Assembly: GCA_003220855.1 (NCBI GenBank)
Contig: QHTP01000059.1
Coordinates: 1 to 13,243, forward strand
Length of the DNA stretch: 13,243 nt
Origin: Gemmatimonadota bacterium
Lineage (GTDB): Bacteria; Gemmatimonadota; Gemmatimonadetes; Gemmatimonadales; GWC2-71-9
Direction of reading: 5' to 3'
In this document: piece by piece, positions 1 through 7,178 of the stretch
How the letters are laid out: each line of letters starts with the position of its first letter
How positions within the stretch are numbered: the stretch's first letter is position 1
Program-made: the position numbers and the translations under genes
Notes under the pieces: generated by a model
Told to the model about the DNA's origin: nothing
Seen by the model: the letters and a program-made list of their open reading frames with translations, nothing else
Databases searched by the model: none

Positions 1-547
1 CGTGCGTCTTCTTCGCGGCCGGATCGGTGCGCGCGGCGACGACGAAAATCTCGCCCACACCGGCGTGCGTGATGAAGATCTTGGAGCCGTTCAAGACGAA
101 GTGGTCGCCCTTGTCCACCGCGACCGTCTGCATGCCCCCGGCATCGGACCCGGCGCCCGGCTCGGTCAGCCCGAATCCGGCCAACACCCTCCCCGCCGCG
201 AGCAGGGGCACAAAGCGCTGTTTCTGCTCGTCCGTGCCGAAATCGACGATCGGCGACGTGCCGAGGGTCGTGTGGGCGCTGACGGTGATGGCGTGACTGG
301 CGTCGACCTTGGCGAGCTCGTGGATGACGAGGATGTACGAGAGATAGTCCATGCCGGACCCGCCCAGCTCCTCCGGCCAGGGAATGCCGAACAATCCTAG
401 GTCGGCCATGCGGCGCACGTTGTCCCAGGGAAACGCGCTGTCGCGGTCATACCGGGGCGCGCTGGGTTTCACGACCTGCTGCGCGAAGTCGCGCACCATG
501 TCGCGCACCTGAAGGTGATGGTCGGTGAAGTAGAGGGAGTCGTGCAT
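1..547 (-). CDS. Acyl-CoA dehydrogenase, N-terminal part (cut by window edge)
   Basis: The gene reads leftward from an ATG at 547 and stays open to the window edge, giving 182 residues that begin MHDSLYFTDHHLQVRDMV. It is a flavin-dependent acyl-CoA dehydrogenase, which introduces the alpha-beta double bond into an acyl-CoA and passes electrons to electron-transfer flavoprotein. The N-terminal helical domain (about residues 5-115) contains the usual VxxFA and FGIPWPEELGG segments. The beta domain then starts with FGLTEPGAGSDAG, the family's first signature, which lines the FAD and substrate site, followed by LNGSKIFITHAG. The catalytic glutamate lies in the missing C-terminal half, so substrate chain length cannot be judged. 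There is no Shine-Dalgarno sequence before the ATG, but a promoter lies just upstream, so the mRNA may be leaderless. It lies 97 bp beyond the PEP carboxylase gene and is probably a separate unit. Family call is secure; substrate is unknown. Confidence 0.93.
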   Translation of the reverse strand, partial: MHDSLYFTDHHLQVRDMVRDFAQQVVKPSAPRYDRDSAFPWDNVRRMADLGLFGIPWPEELGGSGMDYLSYILVIHELAKVDASHAITVSAHTTLGTSPIVDFGTDEQKQRFVPLLAAGRVLAGFGLTEPGAGSDAGGMQTVAVDKGDHFVLNGSKIFITHAGVGEIFVVAARTDPAAKKTH

Positions 548-552
548 ACCGT

Positions 553-580
553 AATCTAGTTGCAGGTGGCACGACGCCAA
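553..580 (-). promoter_or_regulatory. Candidate promoter of the acyl-CoA dehydrogenase gene
   Basis: On the minus strand TTGGCG (580-575) and TAGATT (558-553) are separated by 16 bp. The -10 box ends 5 nt before the ATG at 547, so transcription would start at or next to the A of the start codon and give a leaderless mRNA. That agrees with the absence of a Shine-Dalgarno sequence. The same TTG-16-TA arrangement occurs before three other units in this window. Predicted by eye only. Confidence 0.45.
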
Positions 581-631
581 GTTCCACGAACGGCGAGTGG
601 GCTACGGATTCGCGCAGCGTGGCGTCGTGCC
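568..631. repeat. 12-bp inverted repeat between PEP carboxylase and acyl-CoA dehydrogenase genes
   Basis: GGCACGACGCCA (568-579) and TGGCGTCGTGCC (620-631) are perfect reverse complements separated by 40 bp. The left arm overlaps the -35 box of the acyl-CoA dehydrogenase promoter. The right arm lies 14-25 bp after the PEP carboxylase stop codon. No T-tract follows on either strand, so it is not a typical intrinsic terminator. It could be a Rho-assisted stop structure or a two-site operator. Confidence 0.5.
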
Positions 632-644
632 GTCGTGTAACGTC

Positions 645-3155
645 TCACCCCGTGGTCCCAAACCCCGCCGCGATGCAGTTGATCGACAGCAGCAGCGCGG
701 GCCGCGCGTCCTCCTGCCCGGCGCGATAGCTCCGCAGCAGCTCGACCTGCTGCCGGCTCACCTGATTGAGCAGCCGTAGGCGGCTCTCGAGCCGCCGCCG
801 GAACTGGGGGAAGCGTCCCGCGAGGTCGCCGGATCCGACGAGCCGCCGGATCACGTCGCTGGTGCGGTGATACTCGTCGGCCACGAGCGAGAACAGCTCG
901 GCTCGCAACCAGTCGTCGGCCACCAGGGCGGCGTACTCGCGCGCGATGTCGAGGTCGACGTACGCCAGGGTCTTCTCCACTTCGTCCACGATCAGCCGGA
1001 ACAGACGGCAGTCGTTGAACATCCGCGCGAGCAGCGCCGCGCCGCGGGGGCCGCGAACCTCGAGGAACGTCGCGAGCCCCGTGCCCACGCCAAACCAGCC
1101 CGGGATGAAGTGGCGGTTCTGGGTCCACGCGAACACCCAGGGAATGGCCCGGAGATCGGCCAGGGTTCGGGCGCCGAGGCGCCTGGCCGGGCGCGACCCG
1201 ATGTTCAAGAGGGCGATCTCCTCGAGCGGACTGGCGGCCTGGAAGTACGCCACCAGGCCCGGGTGGTCCACGAAGCGACGGTAGGCGGCGTGCGCGGCGC
1301 CCGAGAGGGCCTCCATCGCCTCGTCGAACTCCGTCGTGGGCACGAGGGCCAGCTCGCGCTCCGACTTGAGGGAGTGCTCGAGCACGCTCGCCGCGAGCAG
1401 CTCGGCCTGATATGCGGCCGTGCCGCGGTTCGCGTACTTGAACGACACCACTTCGCCCTGCTCGGTGATCCGCAGGCGGCCGCGAATCGAGCCCGCCGGC
1501 TGCGCCGCGATCGCCCGCCCGGTCGGGGCGCCGCCCCGGCTCACCGAGCCGCCGCGGCCGTGGAAGAAGGCGACGGGAACGCCGCACGCGCGGCCCAGCC
1601 GGGTGAGCTTGAGCTGCGCCTTGGCAAGCTCCCAGTTGGACGACAGAAACCCGCCGTCCTTGTTCGAGTCGGAGTACCCGATCATTACCTCGAGCACCCC
1701 TCCCTGCTCGCGCACGCTGCGCCGCACCAGCGGGATCTGCAGTAGCTCCCGCACCATCTCCGGGGCGCGCCGCAGGTCGTCGATGGACTCGAACAGCGGG
1801 ACGATCGGGAGCGTGCAGCTCTCGGTGCCGGCGGCGTCAGCGAACAGGCCGGCTTGCTTGGCGAACAGGTAGGCGCCGAGCACGTCGGAGACGCTGTGCG
1901 TCATACTCAGCACGAAGCTGCCGATCGCCTCGCGATCGAGCCGATCGCGCGCCTCGCGGATCAGCCGGAACATGCCCGCCGTTTCGGCCGCGGCTCCGTC
2001 CGCCGGGAGGTCGAGCGGCGGGCCGGCGCCGAGCGGTCGCGCCAGCTCCCCCTGCAGCCAGGCGCGCCATTCCGGCGACTCGAGCGCCGGCGGTTCCGCG
2101 GGGCTGCGGGTACGCCACAGCGCGCGTAGCGACTCGTTCAGGCGCGTGGAATTCTCGCGGATGTCCAATCGGAAGGTGCTGAACCGGAAGGCTTCTACCT
2201 CCCGCCGCACCGGCCGGACGAGCAGCCCGGCGGCCGTGGTGCACTGGGCGTCGGCGAGGCCCGCCTCCAGCGTGCGCAGGTCGGCGATGAGGTCGTCCGC
2301 CGTGGGGTAGCCCGCGGCCTCGGGGGGGGTCTCTCTCCGCTCGGCGCACACCAGAGTGGCGTCGAGGCGGCGCAGCACGCAGGTGAGGAACTGCCGGAAC
2401 ACCTCGCCCGGATTGCGGCGCGCGATGGCGTCGCCCTGGCCGGATCGCTCGAGCTGGCGCGCGAGCGCCTCGCGGAACGCCGGGGAGATCACCGCCGCCC
2501 GCTCGGTAATGCTCAGCGTCCCCAGCAGCTCGGCGAGCCGCGCGCGGTAGCGGCGCAGGCTGGTGACGCGGTTTTCGCACAGGGTGCGCCGGGTCGCGTC
2601 GTTCGTGACGAACGGATTGCCGTCCCGGTCCCCGCCGATCCAGCAGCCGACCTGGAAAAACGGCGGCACGTCGAACGATGCGTCGGGGTAGGCACGACCG
2701 AGCGCCTGCTCGAGCTTGTCCGCCAGCTCGGGGACGATGCCGAACAGGTTCTCGTGGACGAAGTACAAGCCCCAGGCGAGCTCCTGCTCGACCGTCGGCT
2801 TCTCGAGGCGCAGCTCGCCGGAGAGCCACAACAGCTCGATCTCGGCCCGGACGTTGTCGATCAGCGCGCTGCGCTCCCGTGGCGTCCAGCGCGGGGCTTC
2901 CAGGTCCACCAGGCGCCGGTAGATGCGGCGGTGCTTTTCCAGCACGGTCACGCGCTTGGCTTCGGTGGGGTGCGCCGTGATGACCGGTCGGACGCGCAGT
3001 CCGGCCACCAGGGCGCGGACCTCTTCGGCCGGCACGCCGGCCGCGGCGGCCGCGGCGACCACCTGGGCGAACGTGCCACGCACCTGCGACGAGCTCCGCG
3101 GGCGCCCCGGCCGGGAGCTGCTCACCCCGGAGCACGCGCTCGATGTCGGGCTCAT
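645..3155 (-). CDS. ppc: Phosphoenolpyruvate carboxylase, main reading frame (5' end in another frame)
   Basis: This cytoplasmic enzyme carboxylates phosphoenolpyruvate with bicarbonate to oxaloacetate, the C3-to-C4 step of the serine cycle. Family motifs appear in order: ITAHPTEAKR with the catalytic histidine (His62 of this frame), GGDRDGNP, IGYSDSNKDGGF, FHGRGGSVSRGG, and a near-standard C-terminus (CIAAGFGTTG). The body from about 3086 downward is complete. The first 23 residues, from the ATG at 3155 (MSPTSSACSGV), are not PEP carboxylase sequence and no ribosome binding site precedes that ATG. The real N-terminus is encoded in a different frame at 3252-3085, so the gene carries a frame-breaking lesion near 3084-3090. 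Joining both parts gives about 869 residues, against roughly 880-930 usual for the family. It is the last gene of the serine-cycle operon. The family is certain; whether a working enzyme is made is doubtful unless the lesion is an assembly error. Confidence 0.9.
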   Translation of the reverse strand: MSPTSSACSGVSSSRPGRPRSSSQVRGTFAQVVAAAAAAGVPAEEVRALVAGLRVRPVITAHPTEAKRVTVLEKHRRIYRRLVDLEAPRWTPRERSALIDNVRAEIELLWLSGELRLEKPTVEQELAWGLYFVHENLFGIVPELADKLEQALGRAYPDASFDVPPFFQVGCWIGGDRDGNPFVTNDATRRTLCENRVTSLRRYRARLAELLGTLSITERAAVISPAFREALARQLERSGQGDAIARRNPGEVFRQFLTCVLRRLDATLVCAERRETPPEAAGYPTADDLIADLRTLEAGLADAQCTTAAGLLVRPVRREVEAFRFSTFRLDIRENSTRLNESLRALWRTRSPAEPPALESPEWRAWLQGELARPLGAGPPLDLPADGAAAETAGMFRLIREARDRLDREAIGSFVLSMTHSVSDVLGAYLFAKQAGLFADAAGTESCTLPIVPLFESIDDLRRAPEMVRELLQIPLVRRSVREQGGVLEVMIGYSDSNKDGGFLSSNWELAKAQLKLTRLGRACGVPVAFFHGRGGSVSRGGAPTGRAIAAQPAGSIRGRLRITEQGEVVSFKYANRGTAAYQAELLAASVLEHSLKSERELALVPTTEFDEAMEALSGAAHAAYRRFVDHPGLVAYFQAASPLEEIALLNIGSRPARRLGARTLADLRAIPWVFAWTQNRHFIPGWFGVGTGLATFLEVRGPRGAALLARMFNDCRLFRLIVDEVEKTLAYVDLDIAREYAALVADDWLRAELFSLVADEYHRTSDVIRRLVGSGDLAGRFPQFRRRLESRLRLLNQVSRQQVELLRSYRAGQEDARPALLLSINCIAAGFGTTG

Positions 3156-3252
3156 GTGCCCGGATCACGTCGAGGAGGCAGTCGTACAGCAGGCCCGCCG
3201 TCCGCTGCAGGTAGTCAGGCGCGTCGATCGGCGCCGAGACAGCCTGGCTCAC
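3085..3252 (-). pseudogene. ppc: Displaced N-terminal fragment of PEP carboxylase (frame lesion)
   Basis: A GTG at 3252 overlaps the hydroxypyruvate reductase stop codon as GTGA, the same junction type used elsewhere in the operon. It opens a frame reading VSQAVSAPIDAPDYLQRTAG, followed by LLYDCLLDVIRAHEP and EQLPAGAPAELVA. This is a plausible PEP carboxylase N-terminal helix. The frame then loses similarity, and the family sequence resumes one base out of register at QVRGTFAQVV (from 3086). Homologues, as I recall them, have a further helix of about 30 residues between these parts (around ARAFSQFLNLANTAEQ in E. coli). That points to a deletion of about 100 nt, length 2 modulo 3, rather than a single-base error. 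Translation from this GTG would run on in the wrong frame to about 1837 without meeting a stop. Confidence 0.75.
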
Positions 3253-4118
3253 ACCACCCGGTCGCGCGGCGCCGTGCCGGCGAAGAACGCCTTGAGGTTC
3301 TCGAGCGCGCGCAGGCCCATCGCGACGCGGGTCTCTTGCGTGGCGCTGCCCAGGTGCGGCAGCAGCACGACGTTTTCCATGGCCAGGAGCTCGGACGACA
3401 CCTGGGGCTCGCGCTCGAACACGTCGAGCGCGGCGCCGGCGATCCGCCCGGCCTTGAGCGCGGCGACGAGCGCCGCCTCGTCGATGATGTCGCCCCGCGC
3501 CGTGTTGATCAGGAACGCGGATGGTTTCATGAGCGCGAGCCGCGCCGCGTCGATCAGGTGGTGCGTCTCGGGTGTCGCCGGGGAGTGGAGCGACACGAAA
3601 TCCGCGTCGCGCAGCACCTCGTCGACGGTGCGTTTCGCCTCGGCGCCGAGCTCGGCGACGACCTCGGCGGGCGGGGGGTAGGGATCGTGAAAGATCACGC
3701 GCATGCCGAACCCGTGGTGCGCCCGGCGCGCCACCGCCCGTCCGATCCGTCCGAGCCCGATGAGGCCAAGCGTCTTGCCGGTGACTTTGGTCCCGAGCAG
3801 GTGAGTCGGGCGCCACCCGGTCCAGGCGCCGGCGCGCACGTGCCGTTCCCCCTCCCCGGCGCGCCGGGCGACCATCAGCATCAGCATGACCGCGTCGTCG
3901 GCGGTGTCGTCCTGCAGCACCTGGGCGGTGAGTCGGTCGGTCACGGTCGGCAGCAGGGCGTCGGCGCTCGTGAGCGCGGCTTGCAGCTCGGCCGCGCTGA
4001 GCACATGATCGTCGGGATTCAAGCGGGCGTCGAATTCCCGTGCGAGCTGCTGCTCGACCGCTGCCGGGAGCCGCCGGGTCACGACCAGGCTCGGCCGGCC
4101 CGCGCGGGGCGTGATCAC
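3249..4118 (-). CDS. hprA: D-2-hydroxyacid dehydrogenase, probable hydroxypyruvate/glyoxylate reductase, internally shortened
   Basis: In the serine cycle this NAD(P)H-dependent enzyme reduces hydroxypyruvate to D-glycerate. It has 289 residues from a GTG at 4118 that overlaps the malate thiokinase alpha stop codon (GTGA). The Rossmann motif GLGRIG is at 121-126, with catalytic Arg208 (NTARGD), Glu237 (DVFEREP) and His255 (LLPHLGSAT). Family members are usually about 315-330 residues. Here DRLTAQVL (61-68) runs straight into DDTADDAVMLMLM. The roughly 35-residue stretch that normally carries the substrate-contacting (N/S)xxVGxxxID loop and the TNTP strand is absent, with the frame kept. The operon position favours hydroxypyruvate reductase over phosphoglycerate dehydrogenase. 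Family is sure, substrate is inferred, and activity is doubtful if the deletion is real. Confidence 0.88.
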   Translation of the reverse strand: MITPRAGRPSLVVTRRLPAAVEQQLAREFDARLNPDDHVLSAAELQAALTSADALLPTVTDRLTAQVLQDDTADDAVMLMLMVARRAGEGERHVRAGAWTGWRPTHLLGTKVTGKTLGLIGLGRIGRAVARRAHHGFGMRVIFHDPYPPPAEVVAELGAEAKRTVDEVLRDADFVSLHSPATPETHHLIDAARLALMKPSAFLINTARGDIIDEAALVAALKAGRIAGAALDVFEREPQVSSELLAMENVVLLPHLGSATQETRVAMGLRALENLKAFFAGTAPRDRVV

Positions 4119-5029
4119 TGCTGGACCATGACGTGCCGTGGCACGTGGCGCGCCAACGCCTGCGCGGCCGCCGCGCCGAGTTCCGCGGGGCTTGGCGCCA
4201 CGATGAGCCCCGCCGAGCGCATGATCTCTGCCTTCTCAGCGGCGGTGTCGCCGAACGCCGAGATGATCGCCCCGGCGTGGCCCATACGGCGGCCTTTGGG
4301 CGCGGTGAGACCGGCGACGTAGCCGATCACCGGCTTCGTCATGTGCTCCTTCACGAACAGGGCGGCGTCCGCTTCCTGCGGGCCGCCGATCTCGCCGATC
4401 ATCATCACCGCCTCGGTCTCGGGGTCGGCTTCGAACAGCGCCAGCATGTCCACGAAGGAGCTGCCGTTGATCGGGTCGCCGCCGATACCGACGCTCGTCG
4501 TCACGCCGACGCCCAGCGCCTTCATCTGGGAGGCTGCCTCGTAGCCGAGGGTTCCGGACCGGGTCACGACGCCCACCGCGCCGCGGGCGTAGATGTGGCC
4601 GGGCATGATTCCCATCATCGCCTTGCCGGCGCTGATCAGCCCGGCGCAGTTCGGCCCGATCAAGCGCGTGCGTCGTTCCTTCGCATAGCGCCACAGATAG
4701 CGCTTGACCGTCATCATGTCCTGAGCGGGCACGCCGTCGGTGATGGTGACGACGAGCCGGATACTCGCGTCGGCCGCTTCCATGATCGCGTCGGCGCAGA
4801 ACGGTGCGGGCACGAGGATGAGGCTCGCGGTCGCTCCGGTGTGGGCCACGGCCTCCTTCACCGTGTTGAATACGGGCCGCTCGAGGTGCGTGGCGCCGCC
4901 CTTGCCCGGCGTGACGCCGCCCACGACGTTGGTGCCGTAGGCGATCATCTCGTTCGCGTGGAACGTTCCCTTGTCACCTGTGAAGCCCTGCACGATGACG
5001 CGCGTCGCTTCGTCGAGCAGGATGCTCAT
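4115..5029 (-). CDS. mtkB: Malate thiokinase (malate-CoA ligase) alpha subunit
   Basis: This subunit works with the beta subunit to activate malate with ATP and CoA to malyl-CoA. Its 304 residues start at an ATG (5029) overlapping the beta-subunit stop codon (ATGA). It has the succinyl-CoA-synthetase alpha fold: an N-terminal CoA-binding domain (VQGFTGDKGTFH at 13-24, GGVTPGKGG at 37-45), then the ligase domain with the phosphorylated histidine, His251, in MGHAGAIIS. Several stretches match Methylobacterium MtkB, as I recall it, better than succinyl-CoA synthetase SucD: GDKGTFHANEMIAYG, ITDGVPAQDMMTVKRYL and GDTAAEKAEIMRS. With malyl-CoA lyase two genes upstream, malate is the likely substrate. 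Succinyl-CoA synthetase remains a formal alternative. The gene appears complete. Confidence 0.92.
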   Translation of the reverse strand: MSILLDEATRVIVQGFTGDKGTFHANEMIAYGTNVVGGVTPGKGGATHLERPVFNTVKEAVAHTGATASLILVPAPFCADAIMEAADASIRLVVTITDGVPAQDMMTVKRYLWRYAKERRTRLIGPNCAGLISAGKAMMGIMPGHIYARGAVGVVTRSGTLGYEAASQMKALGVGVTTSVGIGGDPINGSSFVDMLALFEADPETEAVMMIGEIGGPQEADAALFVKEHMTKPVIGYVAGLTAPKGRRMGHAGAIISAFGDTAAEKAEIMRSAGLIVAPSPAELGAAAAQALARHVPRHVMVQQ

Positions 5030-6201
5030 GCCGCCGCTCCGGCGTCGCGGGCCGCCACCACGCGCTCCGCCGCCTCGGCGAGCGTGGCGGCGGTGAGAAT
5101 GGGCAGGCCACTTTCCTGCAGGATGCGGCGGCCCTCGTCCACGTTCGTGCCCGCGAGACGGACCACGAGCGGCACCGGCACGCGCACCTCATGGATGGCC
5201 TGGACGACGCCCTCGGCTACCCAGTCGCAGCGGTTGATGCCCGCGAACACGTTCACGAGGATCGCCTTCACGTTGCGGTCCGACAGCACCAGCCGGAATG
5301 CCGCCGCCACCCGATCGGGACTTGCGCCGCCGCCGATGTCCAGAAAATTGGCCGGCTCGCCCCCGGCGTGCTGGATCATATCCATGGTCGCCATGGCGAG
5401 GCCCGCGCCGTTGATGATGCACCCGATGTCGCCGCCCAGGGCGACGTAGTTCAGCCCGTGCTCCGCCGCCTGGGCCTCCCGCGGGTCCTCCTGGGCGTAG
5501 TCGCGCAGCTCGGCCACGTTGGGCCGCCGGAACATCGCGTTGTCGTCGAAGCTCATCTTCACGTCGAGGACGAGGACATGGCCGTCCGTGGTGACGACGA
5601 GCGGATTGAACTCCACCATCGTGGCGTCGAGGTCACGGAACGCGCGATACGCGCCCAGCACGGCCGCCATCGCCTCGTTGACCTGCTGGGCGCCGAGACC
5701 CAGGCCGAAGGCGAGCTCACGCGCCTGGAACGAGCGCATCCCGACCGCCGGCTCGACGACCTCGCGCAGGATCGCGGCGGGCTCCCGCTGCGCGATCTCC
5801 TCGATCTCCATGCCCCCGTGCGGGTGGGCCACCACCACGATCCGCTCGTGCTTGCGGTCCAGCACCAGGCCGACGTACAGCTCGCGGTCGATCGGGAGCG
5901 CCTGCTCCACGAGCACGCGATGCACCGGCAGTCCCTCGGGGCCGGTCTGCGTGGTCACCAGGACTGTGCCGAGCAGGTCCTTGGTGGCCTGCCGCACGTC
6001 GGCGTCGGTGGCGCACAGCCGCACGCCCCCCGCCTTGCCGCGAGCGCCCGAGTGGATCTGGGCCTTCACGACCCAGCGGCTGCCGCCGATTTCGGTCGTC
6101 CGGTACACCGCCTGCTCCGCGCTGTACGCGACGCCGCCCTTGGGGACCGGCACGCCGAAGCCCGAGAGCAGCTCCTTCGCCTGATACTCGTGGATGTCCA
6201 C
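5026..6201 (-). CDS. mtkA: Malate thiokinase (malate-CoA ligase) beta subunit
   Basis: This is the ATP-grasp subunit of malate-CoA ligase, providing the nucleotide site for malyl-CoA formation. It has 391 residues. I place the start at the GTG at 6201 (read as MDIHEYQAKELL), because homologues begin with this motif and the GTG lies 2 bp after the lyase stop codon. The frame is open further upstream, but that region is the lyase gene. Visible features are the ATP-grasp segment VVKAQIHSGARGKAGG (44-59), the metal and nucleotide segment MVEFNPLVVT, KMSFDDNAMFRRPN, and the ligase domain with INGAGLAMATMDM, FLDIGGGASPDRV and VNVFAGINRCDW. Length and order match Methylobacterium MtkA and no segment is missing. 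The distinction from SucC rests mainly on operon context. Confidence 0.92.
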   Translation of the reverse strand: MDIHEYQAKELLSGFGVPVPKGGVAYSAEQAVYRTTEIGGSRWVVKAQIHSGARGKAGGVRLCATDADVRQATKDLLGTVLVTTQTGPEGLPVHRVLVEQALPIDRELYVGLVLDRKHERIVVVAHPHGGMEIEEIAQREPAAILREVVEPAVGMRSFQARELAFGLGLGAQQVNEAMAAVLGAYRAFRDLDATMVEFNPLVVTTDGHVLVLDVKMSFDDNAMFRRPNVAELRDYAQEDPREAQAAEHGLNYVALGGDIGCIINGAGLAMATMDMIQHAGGEPANFLDIGGGASPDRVAAAFRLVLSDRNVKAILVNVFAGINRCDWVAEGVVQAIHEVRVPVPLVVRLAGTNVDEGRRILQESGLPILTAATLAEAAERVVAARDAGAAA

Positions 6202-6203
6202 GG

Positions 6204-7178
6204 TCAGGCCCGCGTGGGGGCAACGGAGGGAGCGGCCATCTTGCGGGCCGCGATGGCGGTCGCGATGTCGACGACGTTGCGTGCCATGCGGGCGGATGCG
6301 GCGTCGATCATGCGGCCGTCGAGCTGGGCGGCCCCGCGGCCCGCCCGCGCCGCGTCGTCGAGGGCGCTCAAGATCCGGCGCGCGCGCTCGACCTCGGCGG
6401 GCGGCGGCGTGAACACGTCGTTCGCGAGCGCGATTTGCGACGGATGAATCGCCCACTTCCCCTCGTAGCCCAGCGCCGCCGCACGTCGCGCCGCCGCGAG
6501 ATATCCCTCGGGGTCCTTGAAGTCGCCATACGGTCCGTCGATCGCGCGCAGTCCGTAGGCGCGGCACGCCGTGACGATGCGCACCAGCGCCGCGTGCCAC
6601 TGATCGCCCGGGTAGTCGGGGTTCAAGCCTCCGATGCTCACGGTGCGGGCCCGCAGGCTCGCGGCCAAATCCGCGACGCCGAAGTGCATCGCCTCGAGGC
6701 GGCGGCTGGCTTGCGCGATCGCTTCCACGTTCGCGAGACCCAGCGCCGTCTCGATCAGGACCTCGATCCCGATGCGGTGCGGGATGTGGCGGGCCGCCTC
6801 GATCTGGGTGAGCAGGGCGTCCACCAGGTACACGTCGGCGGGCACGCCGACCTTGGGGACGAGCAGCACGTCGAGCCGGTGCCCCGCCTGCTCCACCACG
6901 TCCACCACGTCGCGGTACATGTAGTGCGTGTCGATGCCGTTGACACGCACGGACACGGTTTTTCCGCGTCGCTTCCAATCGTGCTCGAGCAGGCCCGCGA
7001 CCACGTGCTTGCGGGCCTGCTCCTTGTCGGCCGGGGCGACGGCATCCTCGAGGTCGAGAAACACGCCGTCCGCCTCGCCGTCGAGAGCCTTCTGGAACAG
7101 CGCCGGCTGCGAGCCGGGGACGGCGAGCTCGCTCCGTTGCAGCCGCGGATTGGCCGGCTCGTGCCGGGTGAGACTCAT
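6204..7178 (-). CDS. mcl: L-malyl-CoA lyase (HpcH/HpaI/CitE family)
   Basis: This enzyme cleaves malyl-CoA, made by malate thiokinase, into acetyl-CoA and glyoxylate, the step that releases the serine cycle's C2 product. It has 324 residues. The ATG at 7178 overlaps the aminotransferase stop codon as ATGA and gives the family's N-terminus (PRLQRSELAVPGS). Motifs in order are LDLEDAVAP (41-49), RVNGIDTHYMYRD (78-90), LLVPKVGVPADVY (105-117), EVLIETALG with the metal-ligand glutamate (139-147), FGVADLAAS (167-174) and the C-terminal KWAIHPSQI (241-249). The region after GGLNPDY is shorter than in Methylobacterium but reads smoothly (PGDQWHAAL), so I treat it as a subfamily variant, not a deletion. 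Citramalyl-CoA or beta-methylmalyl-CoA activity is possible in this family, but the neighbours favour malyl-CoA. Confidence 0.92.
   Translation of the reverse strand: MSLTRHEPANPRLQRSELAVPGSQPALFQKALDGEADGVFLDLEDAVAPADKEQARKHVVAGLLEHDWKRRGKTVSVRVNGIDTHYMYRDVVDVVEQAGHRLDVLLVPKVGVPADVYLVDALLTQIEAARHIPHRIGIEVLIETALGLANVEAIAQASRRLEAMHFGVADLAASLRARTVSIGGLNPDYPGDQWHAALVRIVTACRAYGLRAIDGPYGDFKDPEGYLAAARRAAALGYEGKWAIHPSQIALANDVFTPPPAEVERARRILSALDDAARAGRGAAQLDGRMIDAASARMARNVVDIATAIAARKMAAPSVAPTRA

Noticed and set aside
2754..4322. Long plus-strand open frame (522 codons) opposite ppc and hydroxypyruvate reductase
   Set aside because: Composition is the Arg/His/Gly/Ala-rich pattern of antisense frames in high-GC DNA, it spans two well-identified genes on the other strand, and no domain is recognisable.
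4115..6201. Succinyl-CoA synthetase (sucCD) instead of malate thiokinase
   Set aside because: Not excluded by fold, but the alpha subunit's local sequence resembles MtkB and the genes sit between malyl-CoA lyase and hydroxypyruvate reductase.
4133..6447. Two long plus-strand frames opposite malate thiokinase and lyase genes
   Set aside because: Both are antisense to genes with clear, complete motifs and read as low-complexity His/Asp/Arg-rich sequence.
6204..7178. Internal deletion in malyl-CoA lyase after GGLNPDY
   Set aside because: Shorter than the Methylobacterium enzyme here, but the sequence reads smoothly and the total length is normal at 324 residues; it fits a subfamily difference.
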